DNA from: Hydractinia symbiolongicarpus
Lineage: Eukaryota; Cnidaria; Hydrozoa; Anthoathecata; Hydractiniidae
NCBI RefSeq assembly: GCF_029227915.1
Contig: NC_079881.1
Location: 4,960,001-5,024,000 of the forward strand
Direction: 5' to 3'
Length of the DNA stretch: 64,000 nucleotides
A program made the position numbers and the translations under genes. Below, in pieces: positions 1 through 11,900 of this stretch (within the stretch, counting starts at the first letter, position 1; the number at the start of each line of letters is the position of its first letter). The notes under the pieces were generated by a model. It was given only the letters and a program-made list of their open reading frames with translations. It searched no databases and was not told the origin of the DNA.

Positions 1-860
1 TACTGACTATATGTTGCAGCTACTGACTATATGTTGCAGAGACTGACTATATATTTCAGCAACTGACTATATGTTGCAGTGACTGACTATATGTTGTAGG
101 GACTGACTATATATTGCAGCAACTGACTATATATTGCAGCAACTGACTATATATTTCAGCAACTGACTATATATTGCAGCTACTGACTATATGTTGCAGT
201 GACTGACTATATGTTGTAGGGACTGACTATATATTGCAGCAACTGACTATATATTTCAGCAACTGACTATATGTTGCAGTGACTGACTATATGTTGTAGG
301 GCCTGACTATATATTGCAGCAACTGACTATATATTGCAGCAACTGACTATATATTTCAGCAACTGACTATATATTGCAGCTACTGACTATATGTTGCAGT
401 GACTGACTATATGTTGCAGCTACTGACTATATGTTGCAGAGACTGACTATATATTTCAGCAACTGACTATATGTTGCAGTGACTGACTATATGTTGTAGG
501 GACTGACTATATATTGCAGCAACTGACTATATATTGCAGCAACTGACTATATATTTCAGCAACTGACTATATATTGCAGCTACTGACTATATGTTGCAGT
601 GACTGACTATATGTTGTAGGGACTGACTATATATTGCAGCAACTGACTATATATTTCAGCAACTGACTATATGTTGCAGTGACTGACTATATGTTGTAGT
701 GACTGACTATATATTGCAGAGACTGACTATATGTTGTAGTGACTGACTATATGTTGTAGTGACTGACTATATATTGCAGAGACTGACTATATGTTGTAGT
801 GACTGACTATATGTTGCCGTGACCGCCTATGTGCTGCGGAGACTGACTATATATTGTTGC
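1..860. repeat. 20-bp minisatellite with higher-order repeat
   Basis: About 43 head-to-tail copies of a 20-bp unit of the form nACTGACTATATRTTGCAGn. Variants (GTTGCAG, GTTGTAG, ATTGCAG, ATTTCAG) recur in a fixed order: monomers 21-280 match 421-680 at an offset of 400 bp, and much of 61-200 matches 261-400 at an offset of 200 bp. The last copies (800-860) are degenerate. TGA recurs in the unit, so it is not coding. The array continues past the left edge of the window. Confidence 0.95.
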
Positions 861-1055
861 TACTGAATACATCGTTACTACTACTAAAACATAATTAATT
901 TAGTTCTTCCATTATCGAAGTTTGTTGGGTAGTTACAAAATAGTATGAAACAATTCAAGAAAGCACTTTTGTTGGTATTGTTTGTGAAAAAAAAAGTGAT
1001 TTCAGTATATATACATTAGAATCCTGTTACATAAGGGCTATACAAAACGGTTTTA

Positions 1056-1095
1056 AAGAGGATAAATACCTCCTTCCGGAGGTATTTATCCTCTT
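1056..1095. repeat. Perfect 18-bp hairpin
   Basis: Arms 1056-1073 and 1078-1095 are exact reverse complements (AGAGGATAAATACCTCC and its complement, plus one base) around a TTCC loop. There is no T-rich tail or gene context that would make it a terminator. It could be a foldback MITE core. Confidence 0.85.
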
Positions 1096-1322
1096 GCTAC
1101 AGTTAATTAATAATAGTAGAAATTTTAGTAGAAATCCAGTACGTCGACTATGTTTCTCCTCCAAAATAAATTTGCAATTCTACTGATACTCCTATGTTTC
1201 ACTGACAATCAAAACAACAAATTCACCTTTCAAAATAAACATTCATTAATAGGTTGTCTAGACGCCTATGTGGTTAGAAAATTTATATGATCTCTTGCAC
1301 CTATTGGGTGGCCTGTTTGTAA

Positions 1323-1374
1323 CACACCGTCATTAGAATGTGTGAGGATTAAGAATAATACTAATGACGGCGTG
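1323..1374. repeat. 14-bp inverted repeat
   Basis: CACACCGTCATTAG at 1323-1336 pairs with CTAATGACGGCGTG at 1361-1374 with one mismatch and a 24-bp loop. It may be a small foldback element. Confidence 0.6.
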
Positions 1375-2038
1375 CTTAATTTAACCGATTTGTTGCCCCT
1401 TTGAAATCAGTACTTATATACTTTAATAAAATCAACAAATACATTATAAATGAACCTGCAGAAACAGGCTGAAACAAACATTAGTTGTTGTTTGTACTTT
1501 ATTTGGCGTATGCGTATGTATGCTCATTACTTGATTTTGTGTAGGGCCGTTCGTAGCTGGTGTTAATTTCTAAACAAAAAATTACCATAAGTAATCAAAT
1601 TGGTTCACCTATAAAATTTTGTTCTACTGCTATACCTCATCTTCAAACTTTTAGTGTGGAATATTAGCTTTTAGAAAGCGGGTTCTCCATGCTCATTTTT
1701 TGAATATTATATATCTGCATCAAATCTAACATTACTTTTTTGATTTCATATTTCTAATATATAACATTTCTTACTAAGGCATCTCCCATTTAAGCCATTC
1801 AAGCCGATTAGACACAACACAGACTCAAAAAAACAGAGATTCAAGATGTCAATTCCACTTCCTACTGCATGCTAACAGTTAGGAATCAAAACACTATTAA
1901 ATTGTTGCCTTTACCTGAATCTGATTGTAAATACAAAAGCAACAATCCGTAGTCCAGGTGGGCATAAGTCGAACAACGTTTTAATTGGAATTTAAGAGAT
2001 AGGTTCAGCATTGAACTGATCATTCACTGTTAAAGAAT

Positions 2039-2376
2039 TTATTTAGATGTACCTTGGTAGACAGGCTTGTTAATGCTTGCATACATATTGTCGACCCTGT
2101 AATTCGAAGCAGCTTTCGATTGATGAAAACCTTGGCCCTTGTCAGAATGCTTTTTAGTTTCCTCTATTGTGTGCTGTGATTGGTTTCTATGATTAAATAT
2201 ATCGATCTCATGTTTAAAAGCTCTTTTTGAAAAAATACATGAAAAGATAAATAATAAAAGAGTTGTACTGGCAAAGAATGATGCAAATAATACAACTAAT
2301 CCAGCATCATTTTTCATGGATGGCATTTTACATTCTATTGCAAACAGGATTGTGAACATAAAGAAAAACGACATCA
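2039..2376 (-). CDS. Possible alternative last exon E: second TM and cytoplasmic tail
   Basis: Acceptor TTTTTTCAG (2377-2385) opens an exon whose long frame needs a phase-1 donor, which C5 provides and D does not. C5 to E gives 1086 residues in total. The encoded peptide has a hydrophobic start (SFFFMFTILFAI), a second strong span (GLVVLFASFFASTTLLLFIF), then a hydrophilic tail of about 60 residues ending in two Tyr motifs (MYASI, VYQ). The first fits YxxPhi or an SH2-type site. It could be an alternative membrane/tail exon to D, or 3' UTR read only with D. The stop TAA is at 2039-2041. Confidence 0.5.
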
Positions 2377-2687
2377 CTGAAAAAAGTTGTTGTAAAATAG
2401 ATGTAAAGCAGCATACTTTTGCGTGATGAATTTTTTATTGTACTGGTTAATTAAGGAGCAAAAAAAAAGGAAAATACACTGAAATGCGTTCCATAAAAGC
2501 TAAAAATAAGTACTCCCTCCATTAAGCGCCTCCCCTTTTAAACCCCTTTCTCAAATTGTGGCCCACTAAAAAATAGTAAATTTAATTAACGGCCAAGCGT
2601 TTATTTAATTTCATAGAATATTGATATAACTGAAGGGTATTCCTTTCCACCTGACGATGGAACTGTATGGGTTAATTTTGAAATGAT

Positions 2688-2977
2688 TTACCTGTTCTTT
2701 TTTGCTCGTATACAAACTATACAGAAGATAAGGAGCATCAGAATAATAAAAGCAGCAGCTCCTGCACCAACATATATCATCGTGTTCGAGCTTCCTTCAC
2801 TCATTTGATTTTTTGCCTGGTTTGACTCAGGTGAGCCTTTTGAGATAGTTGTTGTCGTTGCTGGTGTCGTTGGCGTTGTTGGCGTTGTTGGTGTTGTTGG
2901 TGTCGTTGGCGTTGTTGTTTGTGTGGACGGTGTCGTTGTTGGTGTCGTTATTAGTGGTGGTGGCATGTTTGTTGTAT
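2688..2977 (-). CDS. Terminal exon D: Thr-rich stalk, TM span, short tail
   Basis: After the acceptor TTTTTAAG (2978-2984) the exon reads in phase 1: a TTTPTTPTTP stalk, a Ser/Asn-rich linker, then hydrophobic MIYVGAGAAAFIILMLLIFC and the basic tail RAKKNR before TAA at 2688-2690. The same spot is also a good donor (ACAG|GTAAAT, exon edge 2692). Splicing from there to 2376 would give a different short tail of about 16 residues. Confidence 0.75.
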
Positions 2978-5900
2978 CTTAAAAACATAGTACCATAGAA
3001 ATTAAAAAACCCAACATCACACTACAGAAACATGCAAAAAAAATCATCAGGCTCTCAGAAATCAGACGGTGGAATATTTTCCTGAACAATTTGAACTTTT
3101 ACAAACAGCTCAAGTAAGTGAAAATACATACACCTAATTGATCCTGCTCCTTTCACTAAAAAACATCCACGAATAGTACCATCGCAGAAAAGACTGATTT
3201 TAAACAGTCTTCCGGAATAATAACCATTATATCGGGCTGATTTCGTAGTTACACCGGTGATGATGTAACTTCTCCACTGCAAAAGAAAAAATGGATTAAT
3301 GTTAACAAGATATACAAATCTTCTTAGTTAAGGAAAAAACTATTTCATTTCACACCTGTAGCTGAAGACGTCCGTTGGAATAAACATATTTAAAATCTCT
3401 TTCATAGAATTCTTCCCATGTTTTTCCTTTCCATTTTTTTATGGTAACACTTCGCGTGCCGGAACATTGTCCAGAAGATGATGACATTACTACAGAAGCA
3501 GCTGTAGCGTCCAAGGTAATAAGTTGTGTAGATGTACTAAGAGTGCAACCTAAATATTGGAAACGCAAATTGTTTTGAGTAACCCAATTATAAAATTAAA
3601 AATATTCTAGTCTCTTTCTTACCTTCGGCAAATGAACAACAAAGCGATATGACAGAATACGTTAGGCACCATGTTATCATGTTGTAGTCAGAATAAACAG
3701 TAGAAAGCTTTTCTCACCTAAATCTCTTCCCCCACCAGCATGGCATGAAGGACCTGAGAATCCATCAATGCTGTAAAAGTCCTGTTCTTTACACACGCAA
3801 CCAATCGCATCGCGTCTTGCATTATAACGAGAACATCCAAAATAATTTCCTGGCTCGTTAAATTCGTCAATGCTTTTCCGCTCCACTAGTGTATCAAAAC
3901 CAGGCTCTGGTGACGGCGTGGGTGTTGATAATACAGGTGGAAGATTGATATGATCTAATAACATTATAGATATTACGCTCGTGGTACAAATCCTGGTCCT
4001 TGATTTCAAAATGTATATTTGAAATTGATCTTATAGTTCAAAGAACATTACCATACAAGTTATTAAGTGTAAAAACTATAACACTTACAATTTGAGACTC
4101 CCCATCCTTTCACGACAAAGCATCCTTTAGCAACACCATTGCAAGACATATCAATTTTAAACATTTCCCCTTGATAATGTAAAGAAAATACAGTCGTTTG
4201 AACAATATACCACTTCCACTAAAAAAAGGAATGTACAATCTACAATAAGGAAAAAGAATGAAGACATAGAAGTAAGCCATTGTCAAGAGTGAGAATAAAG
4301 CATGTCCAAACTATGCAACGGGGTTAAATGAAGGTTCGGATTGCAGTCGTACCTATGTACACGACGGTTTTTCTGCAAACTGAGCAGTGAAAATAGCTTA
4401 TCAGTTGATATCAAATACTCCTGCTCACCAAAGACCAGTAAGCTAAACGGCTAGGAGCAATAACAAGGTAACTAAAACAGCCAATGTTATTTTACATGTG
4501 CCAGGGAGTAAGAAAGCAGAGTAAAAAAAAATAAAAAATATACCACACCTTGTTGATATAAAATTTCACTGAATTTTTGTACTGTCAGACACATATTTTT
4601 GGTTTTCGTTATATTTTTATTACGCAACAAGCCACAACTATAAGCATTATTAAAGGGATTCTTTTGAAGTTTTATAATGGTACCATCATTAAATTAGCGA
4701 CACCTTTTTATTGATACAGACAAACACAGGAAATGCATGTTGGTTTGTCATTCCTCCGAGAATGTATTTTAAAACTATGTTTCCTAATATCTGATTCTTG
4801 AAATTTTCTGAGAATACCCCTACGGAATAAAAGATAGACAAACAGCTCCTAGGCTGACTGTATTTACAAGAAAATACATTCCGCTTGTCTGGCTGGCTAT
4901 ATTTATTTGAGGCCTTTTGACCTAACAATGTTTTACTTGCAGTTCATTTATTATAAATATATCCAACACATAAAGTTACACAGCATTGATAATGCGATAA
5001 CTATTTGATGTAATGAGTAAACAAAGCTCTGTATCAATTTTATTATCTTTGTTCTGTTTTTTGTTTTTTTACATCATGTCTTAATTTTTAATTTTTTAAC
5101 TCTCATCACCAGATCACATGACAATGAACATTTTAATTGGGTAATCCAAGCTGCTGACACCAGCGCCCTGAAACCTACATTGCTTATATTTCATACAAAT
5201 CTCATACACATCGCTACATACCGGTACAAATCACATACTACCTTCAAGGGGGCGCGTAGAAAGATATGTCATAAAACACTTTTTACAAAATATACTTCCT
5301 GTGTTTACCATACCTTTATCTTTAGAAAACCATGTTCATATATATAGTTGAAGGAGGTGCCAGAAAAGCTTTCCCATGTTTTTCCATTCCATTTCTTCCA
5401 CGTGGCGATTGTTGTTCCAAAACATTGTGCTGCGTAAGATGGCATTTGCAACAAAGCGGAAGTATCGTCAGGTGTGAGTAGTGGTGTAAACGTAGTAAGG
5501 TGACAGCCTATGGTGAAATATTTTTCAAAATTTAACTTAAAACCGAATAATATCTTTAACTTTATTGTTACGTGGGGGAGAGGGGCACAGAGTGCTCGCA
5601 GCCTACTTGACTAGGTATAATAGTAATTCTAGGTATAATTTTCACAATTTATATTCGGGTTTGTGATGAAGAATGTTTTATGAAAAATTTGGCTGACATT
5701 AATGTTAGAGTGATGTAAAATTTTGCATATGTTAAGTAAATATTTATTACATATATGTTGCTCTCCAGGTGGTTACTAAGGGGTTGCTAAGAACATATGT
5801 GTCCTAGAGACAAATTACAGACCTGATTTAAAGAAAATAATATTCCAACAGAATAACGTCATTTCTGATACCTGTAATGTCTATATATCGTTTTTCTTAC

Positions 5901-8900
5901 CTTGAAAACCTTTAAATGCAATATTCTATGCATGTACCCTAACGTACCCAAACCCTAACTAAGTAGGCGTCAACAGTTCTGAGTGTATTACCTGTATCGT
6001 TAATATAAAACACTTTCTTGTAGATATGACGTCATTATGGTTCCCAATAACTTTAGAATTGTTGTTCTTTCAAATATAAGTAGGACCAGGTTTCAAATAA
6101 ACAGCTAGTATTTTAATTTCGCACAATAAATTTTAATTGTCCCATAAAGTTTAAGTCGACAATTAATAAGGATGGGGAAACGTTGCCATTATTTAATAAA
6201 AATTTTTTGGCTGGTTTACTAAATATTTCACACTCTTGTTTTCGCATGTCAATATTACGTACAATCTTTGTAGTTTCCATGTAATGACGGAGTGCATAGT
6301 TAACAATTTTTTAAATCTTAACTAGTCATAAAAGTTTTACATTTTTTACCAACCTAAGGCTCTTCCTCCTCCTGGATGACATGAAGCAGCTTGAGTATTG
6401 TCAACGCTGTAAAAGTCCTGTCCATTGCAAGAACATTTCGACATCGGACTGGGATTGTAGTATGCGTTAAAATCTTCGCATGTGTAACCAGGTACTTTTT
6501 CAAATTGGTCGCTGCCTTCCCGTATGACATTAAACAAGGGTGGTGGTGACGTCGTTATTGGTGTTGTCGTCGTTATTGGTGTTGTCGTCGTTATTGGTGT
6601 TGTCGTCGTTGTTGGTGTTGTCGTCGTTGTTGGTGTTGTTGGCGGAGTTGAAGGTCGTGGCGGAGGTGGAGGTGGTGGCGGTGCATTTGTTCCATCTACA
6701 CAATAAAACATCATAAGAAATAACATTTAGCACTTCTAAAAGTGTATTTCAACGTTTTAGCACATATTGATGCATGGTTATCAAAAATAATATTTGAACA
6801 AATCTCTGACAGGCTATATTATTTTCAGAAATAAAATGTAATTTGAAATTAATACATACACTCATAGAGAAATTATAGTTATAAATTTAGTATTGGCAGA
6901 AAAAAACCCTCAGGAGGCTAAGGTCACTTTAGCCCTTACAATCATAAAAAACAGTGCTTTTATATTCTAACAAAAACCAATTCTTTACTATTGTCTTTTT
7001 AGCTGAACTTGTTTCTGTTGTCAGATTTCCTTGGCGAAGTTTCTTAGGGTAAGATATTTAAATAACAAATTAATGTTTGAATAACAAAGAGAAAAATTAG
7101 GAGAAAAAATTTGTACGTGTCGATGTTCCTGCTCCTTTCACTAGAAAACATCCTCGATTACTCCCATTACAAGAAAGATTAATTTTGAAAATCCTTCCAC
7201 CATAATAAGCAGCAAATCGAGCTATTCTTGAAAGTACTCCAGTTATTCTATAACTGATCCACTAAAAACAAAAAATGTTTTTAAGATAAGAATACACACA
7301 AGTTTTCTTTAAAAACAACGATAAATTATTTCTACAAACCTGTAACTGAAGACGTCCGTTTAAATAAACATATTTGAAATCTCTTTCATAAAAATTTATC
7401 CATGCTTGTCCTTTCCATTTTTGTATAGTAACACTATGTGTACCACCAGAACATTCACCCACAGAAGAAGACATTACTACAGAAGTAGCTGTATCATCCA
7501 CAGTAATGAGCGATGTAGATGCACTGAGAGTGCAACCTGGTGAATAGAATTAAAATACAGAAATGTTATGTCGATTTACCTGCTTGTACTCGTGTCCTCT
7601 GGATTGCAATTTATATTGTATAGGTGGGAATATTAGAATAACAAAGAGGTACAGAAACAATGATAACTGGGAAAGAAAGAAATGCATATACTCCACATAA
7701 ACAATATAGATAGCTTTTATCAATACAACTTTGCATGACAAGTTATATTATATACTTAAATCGGTGGCCCATGGATAAATTAACGGGGTCGCCCGTCCAA
7801 TATCTACCGTGTCTCGCTACTTGTGGTTCCATTTTGTGCAGAGACAGACAGGCGACTACTACTGTTGTAGAGACTTATATTATTTAATCTACTCAGCAAA
7901 TTTCGTCTCCGATCATACAAAACTTGTAATTACGATGTCGCAATAAAACGTTTTCTCACCTAAATCTCTACCTCCACCTGCATGACACGATGGACCTGAT
8001 AAGGTGTTCGTACTGTAAAGGTCTTGTCCGTTACACGAGCATCCATAGGAACTGCTTCCTGCATTAAAATGAGCACAAGTGAAATGTGCGATGTTGCGAA
8101 ATTCATCAGTGTTTTGTCGCTTTATCTCTATTTGAAGTTCTGGCTGCGGTGGTGGTGGTGGTGGTTGTGGTGGCGACGGAGGGGGCGGAGATAGTACGTC
8201 AACTATTATTAAAATAAAGAAATAATATAATATGATGTTTTTGATATTAGTAAGAATCTTTAACGTCCTTTGGAAATCCATCCTGACGGCTGACCTTTCC
8301 TCTTCTCCGACAATAACTATGCTACAGTGCCGCTAGAGATGGCCTAACAACACTACATTTAAAGTTTGCTGAAGTGAGGAATCACCCTCCTCCCTCCATA
8401 ACTTTTAAAATGCATTTTTAAATTGAATTATAACTAGGGGTATTTACAGTACGTCGTAAAAAGAACAAAATTTCAGCAATAAAAATTTGCTTGTGCCAGT
8501 AATTTTTCTGTCACATCATTGAACGGATAAAATTTTTCCAAAATAACACTACCTGCTTTAAATTCAATTGCCTTGTTTTTAGAACGAAGGTTAACATCTT
8601 GTTTAAAATGTTTCTGATATCCAAAAAATTTTTTTTTTACATATTTTTCGATTTTATATAATTCGTTTGATAAAAATCACCTCAAAAAAATATTTTCTCT
8701 ATTTTTACTCCGATTAATTAAGTGTCTCACCGAATGATTTTTCTTGACGAGATAAAGTTGTGTTGTGAGTTTCAATTTCTAAGGAAAATCCTAACAAAAG
8801 TTATAAAATTTCCGACCATAAGCATTTCGTAAAAAAATATAATGGTTAGTTTCTAGTACCGAACAATATCGAAGGCTGCGAAAGGTATCGTACCTAAAAA

Positions 8901-11900
8901 CTTGGTATGCAGATGTGTAAAAGATAGATATAAAACTTATGAAATACGGCATCCTTTTTATAAAAGTTTCATTTTGTTTTGAATTTGATCTAAATTGGCT
9001 CCTCAGCAAAATTATTGCAGGCAAAAAATTACCCAACGATCATTATATTTTGTGGGTCTTCGCATTTCTCCCATGTGGTAGCATGGCAAGAGACCCTACC
9101 TTCTACAACCAATTGTTGCCAACATAGCAACCGTGGCGAGTAGGATATTACAGGAAAATCCAAAATCTCATTTTTTACACTACACTAAAGACTAAAATAA
9201 GTGAAGAATTGAATTTTTAAAAAATGTATAATTTAAAATGACTCACAAGAGTCGCTTCCACTGCCTTTAATAAGGAAGCATCCACGATGAACACCACGAC
9301 AAGACATGTCCAGTTTGTATAGTTCTCCTTTATAATGTGCATTAAATGTAAGTGATTGAGGAACAAGGAATTTCCACTAAATTATATTACAACAAATAAA
9401 ACAATTAATTAGAGGAATACATAAGGTGAAAAAAGTGAGATGCAATTCAGAACTCAGATACAAATTTTTAAAGTACAACCTTTATACCTTTAAATTAAGA
9501 TAACCATATTCATACTCGTAGTTGAGAGTACTGCTTGAATCAGCAACCCAACTTTTACCATTCCATCTTTGCCAAGACATGCTTATGGTGCCCGAGCATC
9601 GTCCATCACTTGCTGACATAGGCACTGATGCAGCAGTATCATCAGCAGTCATTACAGCTGTAGATGAACTAAGATAACATCCTACGATTTAGGAGAATAT
9701 AACATGATATCTATAATAATAGCTGCATTCTGTTTGTCTGTCCGCAAGGGAGAGAGTCGTGAAAGGGGAACGCGAAAAGTGTGTAATTTATAGACCGGCG
9801 ACTCAATGAAATTTTCTACAGGTTAGCAACTAGTCTTAGAATAATAGTTAAATGCACCGATAGTTATTTGAAACCTCGCTCTCAGCAATTGTAAAATAGC
9901 GTTTACATGTTACTATATGTTCAAATGAATTCGGTGTCTAAAAATAGTTAGAAAACAAATATAAAAATTTAGCCAACTTTAACAGTGCAAGCAGCGTCTT
10001 TGATTGTTGTTAGCCTTGTAGTAATGTTTTACTTAGGACTAACAGTACTTTGGGCTTTTTTCTAATTATTACTTCAGTCATAAAGTTAACTAATTTTATG
10101 AGGCGCATGGCGAGATTGTATCAAAAGGGTAAACATACCTAAATTTCTCCCACCACCAGGGTAGCATGAAGCGGCTCGACCTGTGCCTGTACTATAAAAG
10201 TCGTTTCCGGTACACGAACACCCGTAAGAACTGCTTCGAGCATTAAAATCCTGACACCTGTTACTTCCAATATTTCGAAATTCATCAGTATTTTGCCGCC
10301 TAATCTCTACGTTGGAAAGTTGACCTGGTCCGTTGTCATCTAATAAAAACAAAAAGGAAATGCACAAGTTGGTATATCACTAAATATATATTCAAATTGA
10401 CATCCTTTGCTCACCATATCTTAAAGATAATATGCTTTATAGCGATAAAGCTCTGATGTCAGTAACGGGGATCATTCAATAAAACAATTTTGTAATGTGT
10501 GGTGAGCATTGGAAGTTAAAAAATAGCAGCATGCTGTAAACATATAAAGAGACAGAAAGGAGAGAACAAAATTAATGAAAGAGCAAATTAATTAGCAATC
10601 ACACTTAAAACAGGGACGCGCATCGCATTATAAACGCATTATAATTTTGCAGACGAAATATTATTTCGATAAACTAAGGACAGGCGAACTGCGCTGCGGC
10701 ACGGTTGCTGAATAAAAGTTCATGATGAGTGTTGACCTTAAAGACCAAACCCGCTTGGTTGTCTGCTTCCAAAGAAAGTTCTCACTATAAATCAATTTTG
10801 TGTACATCTCTGTTAGTGCTGAATTATTATTATTGTATTTTTGCAAATTTGTCAAGCGGGTGGCTAAATTATAAAACAATGGAATATATTTCTCTTTATT
10901 GTGATGGTCACGGTCAATTCACACAAAATAATTAAACAAGAAAATGTTGAAGATCAAAATAGCAAAAATGTTGAACAACATGCAGCGAACATATTTTTAT
11001 ATAATTTATACTACTGAACTTCTTGAACAAATTTTCGAGTAAAGATAAAGAAAATAAAGATTTGAGAAAAAAGATGAAGCTACCATATTGCACGTTCGAT
11101 TTGTTGTTGTATGTTTCCGCTTTGTATTTTTATTCAAATTTAGCGCAATCTTATCATAACAAACTTTATTGTTCGAAATGGTAGTATGTTGTGGAAAAAT
11201 GCATTGTTGTTAGTCATGCCAGATATTTCTTTCTTTATAAAATGCTGTTACTACTATAGTTCGTAAGTTGTTCTAAGTTATTTTAAGTCAGAGATCTTTC
11301 TTTTGATGTTTTCTGGTACATTCAAAGCCTAGTTACTTTCACCCCATGCAGCCATAAGAATTCTGTAAAAATGTTACTAGGAAGATATATAGATACTTAG
11401 TTGTAAAATGTAGTTATTAAATTGTTTGTTATAGTACTCAACTTAGTAGACTATAGGATTTAGAAATCTCTAAAAAAATTAAAAAAAATTCTCTCGCCTA
11501 AAATTTATTTTCTGGCTGCCACAAAAATTTTTTAAGGAATGAATTCCAAGCTTCAAAGTTACGAAATATTTTGCTTATACGGCTAGTTAACCAGTTATTC
11601 ACACATGCTTAGATCTTTTTAATTACTTTAGAAAGTTACTTGAGAAAGAATATAAATATTATTATTCACTTATGAGTAAAGAAAAGGTTATAACCACATG
11701 ATGACCTATTTTTTCTCTCTAGAACCTTAACTGCACTCTTTAAGGAGCGCCGATATTTTAAATATTTATTTTCTCGCGTTTTATGATAAGTCAAAAAAGG
11801 ATATCTTTACAATGAATCGAACTATTTATTAATCGGGTAATAAAAAAATCAAAACATTGAAATTGACATCCTGTGCTACTCTTACAAAAATAGTTCATTG

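Larger units (their letters stand above)
861..2038. other. Non-coding flank with two small inverted repeats
   Basis: No gene recognised. It holds the hairpin at 1056-1095 and the inverted repeat at 1323-1374. The part next to 2038 is probably the 3' UTR of the minus-strand gene; an ATTAAA-like polyadenylation signal (minus strand) lies near 1980. Confidence 0.5.

Noticed and set aside
1-860. Regularly spaced repeats that could suggest a CRISPR array
   Set aside because: Contiguous 20-bp monomers with no unique spacers, in a eukaryotic context.
6524-6706. Plus-strand Val/Gly-rich frame
   Set aside because: Antisense of the Thr-rich stalk in exon A4.
7960-8281. ATG at 8281 with a hydrophobic N-terminus as a separate gene start
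   Set aside because: The hydrophobic codons coincide with the T-rich intron end before a good acceptor at 8203, and the exon phase matches the upstream exon C2. An alternative start is not fully excluded.
10139-10367. ATG at 10367 (MCISFLFLL...) as a signal peptide
   Set aside because: It is the polypyrimidine tract of the intron before the acceptor at 10340.
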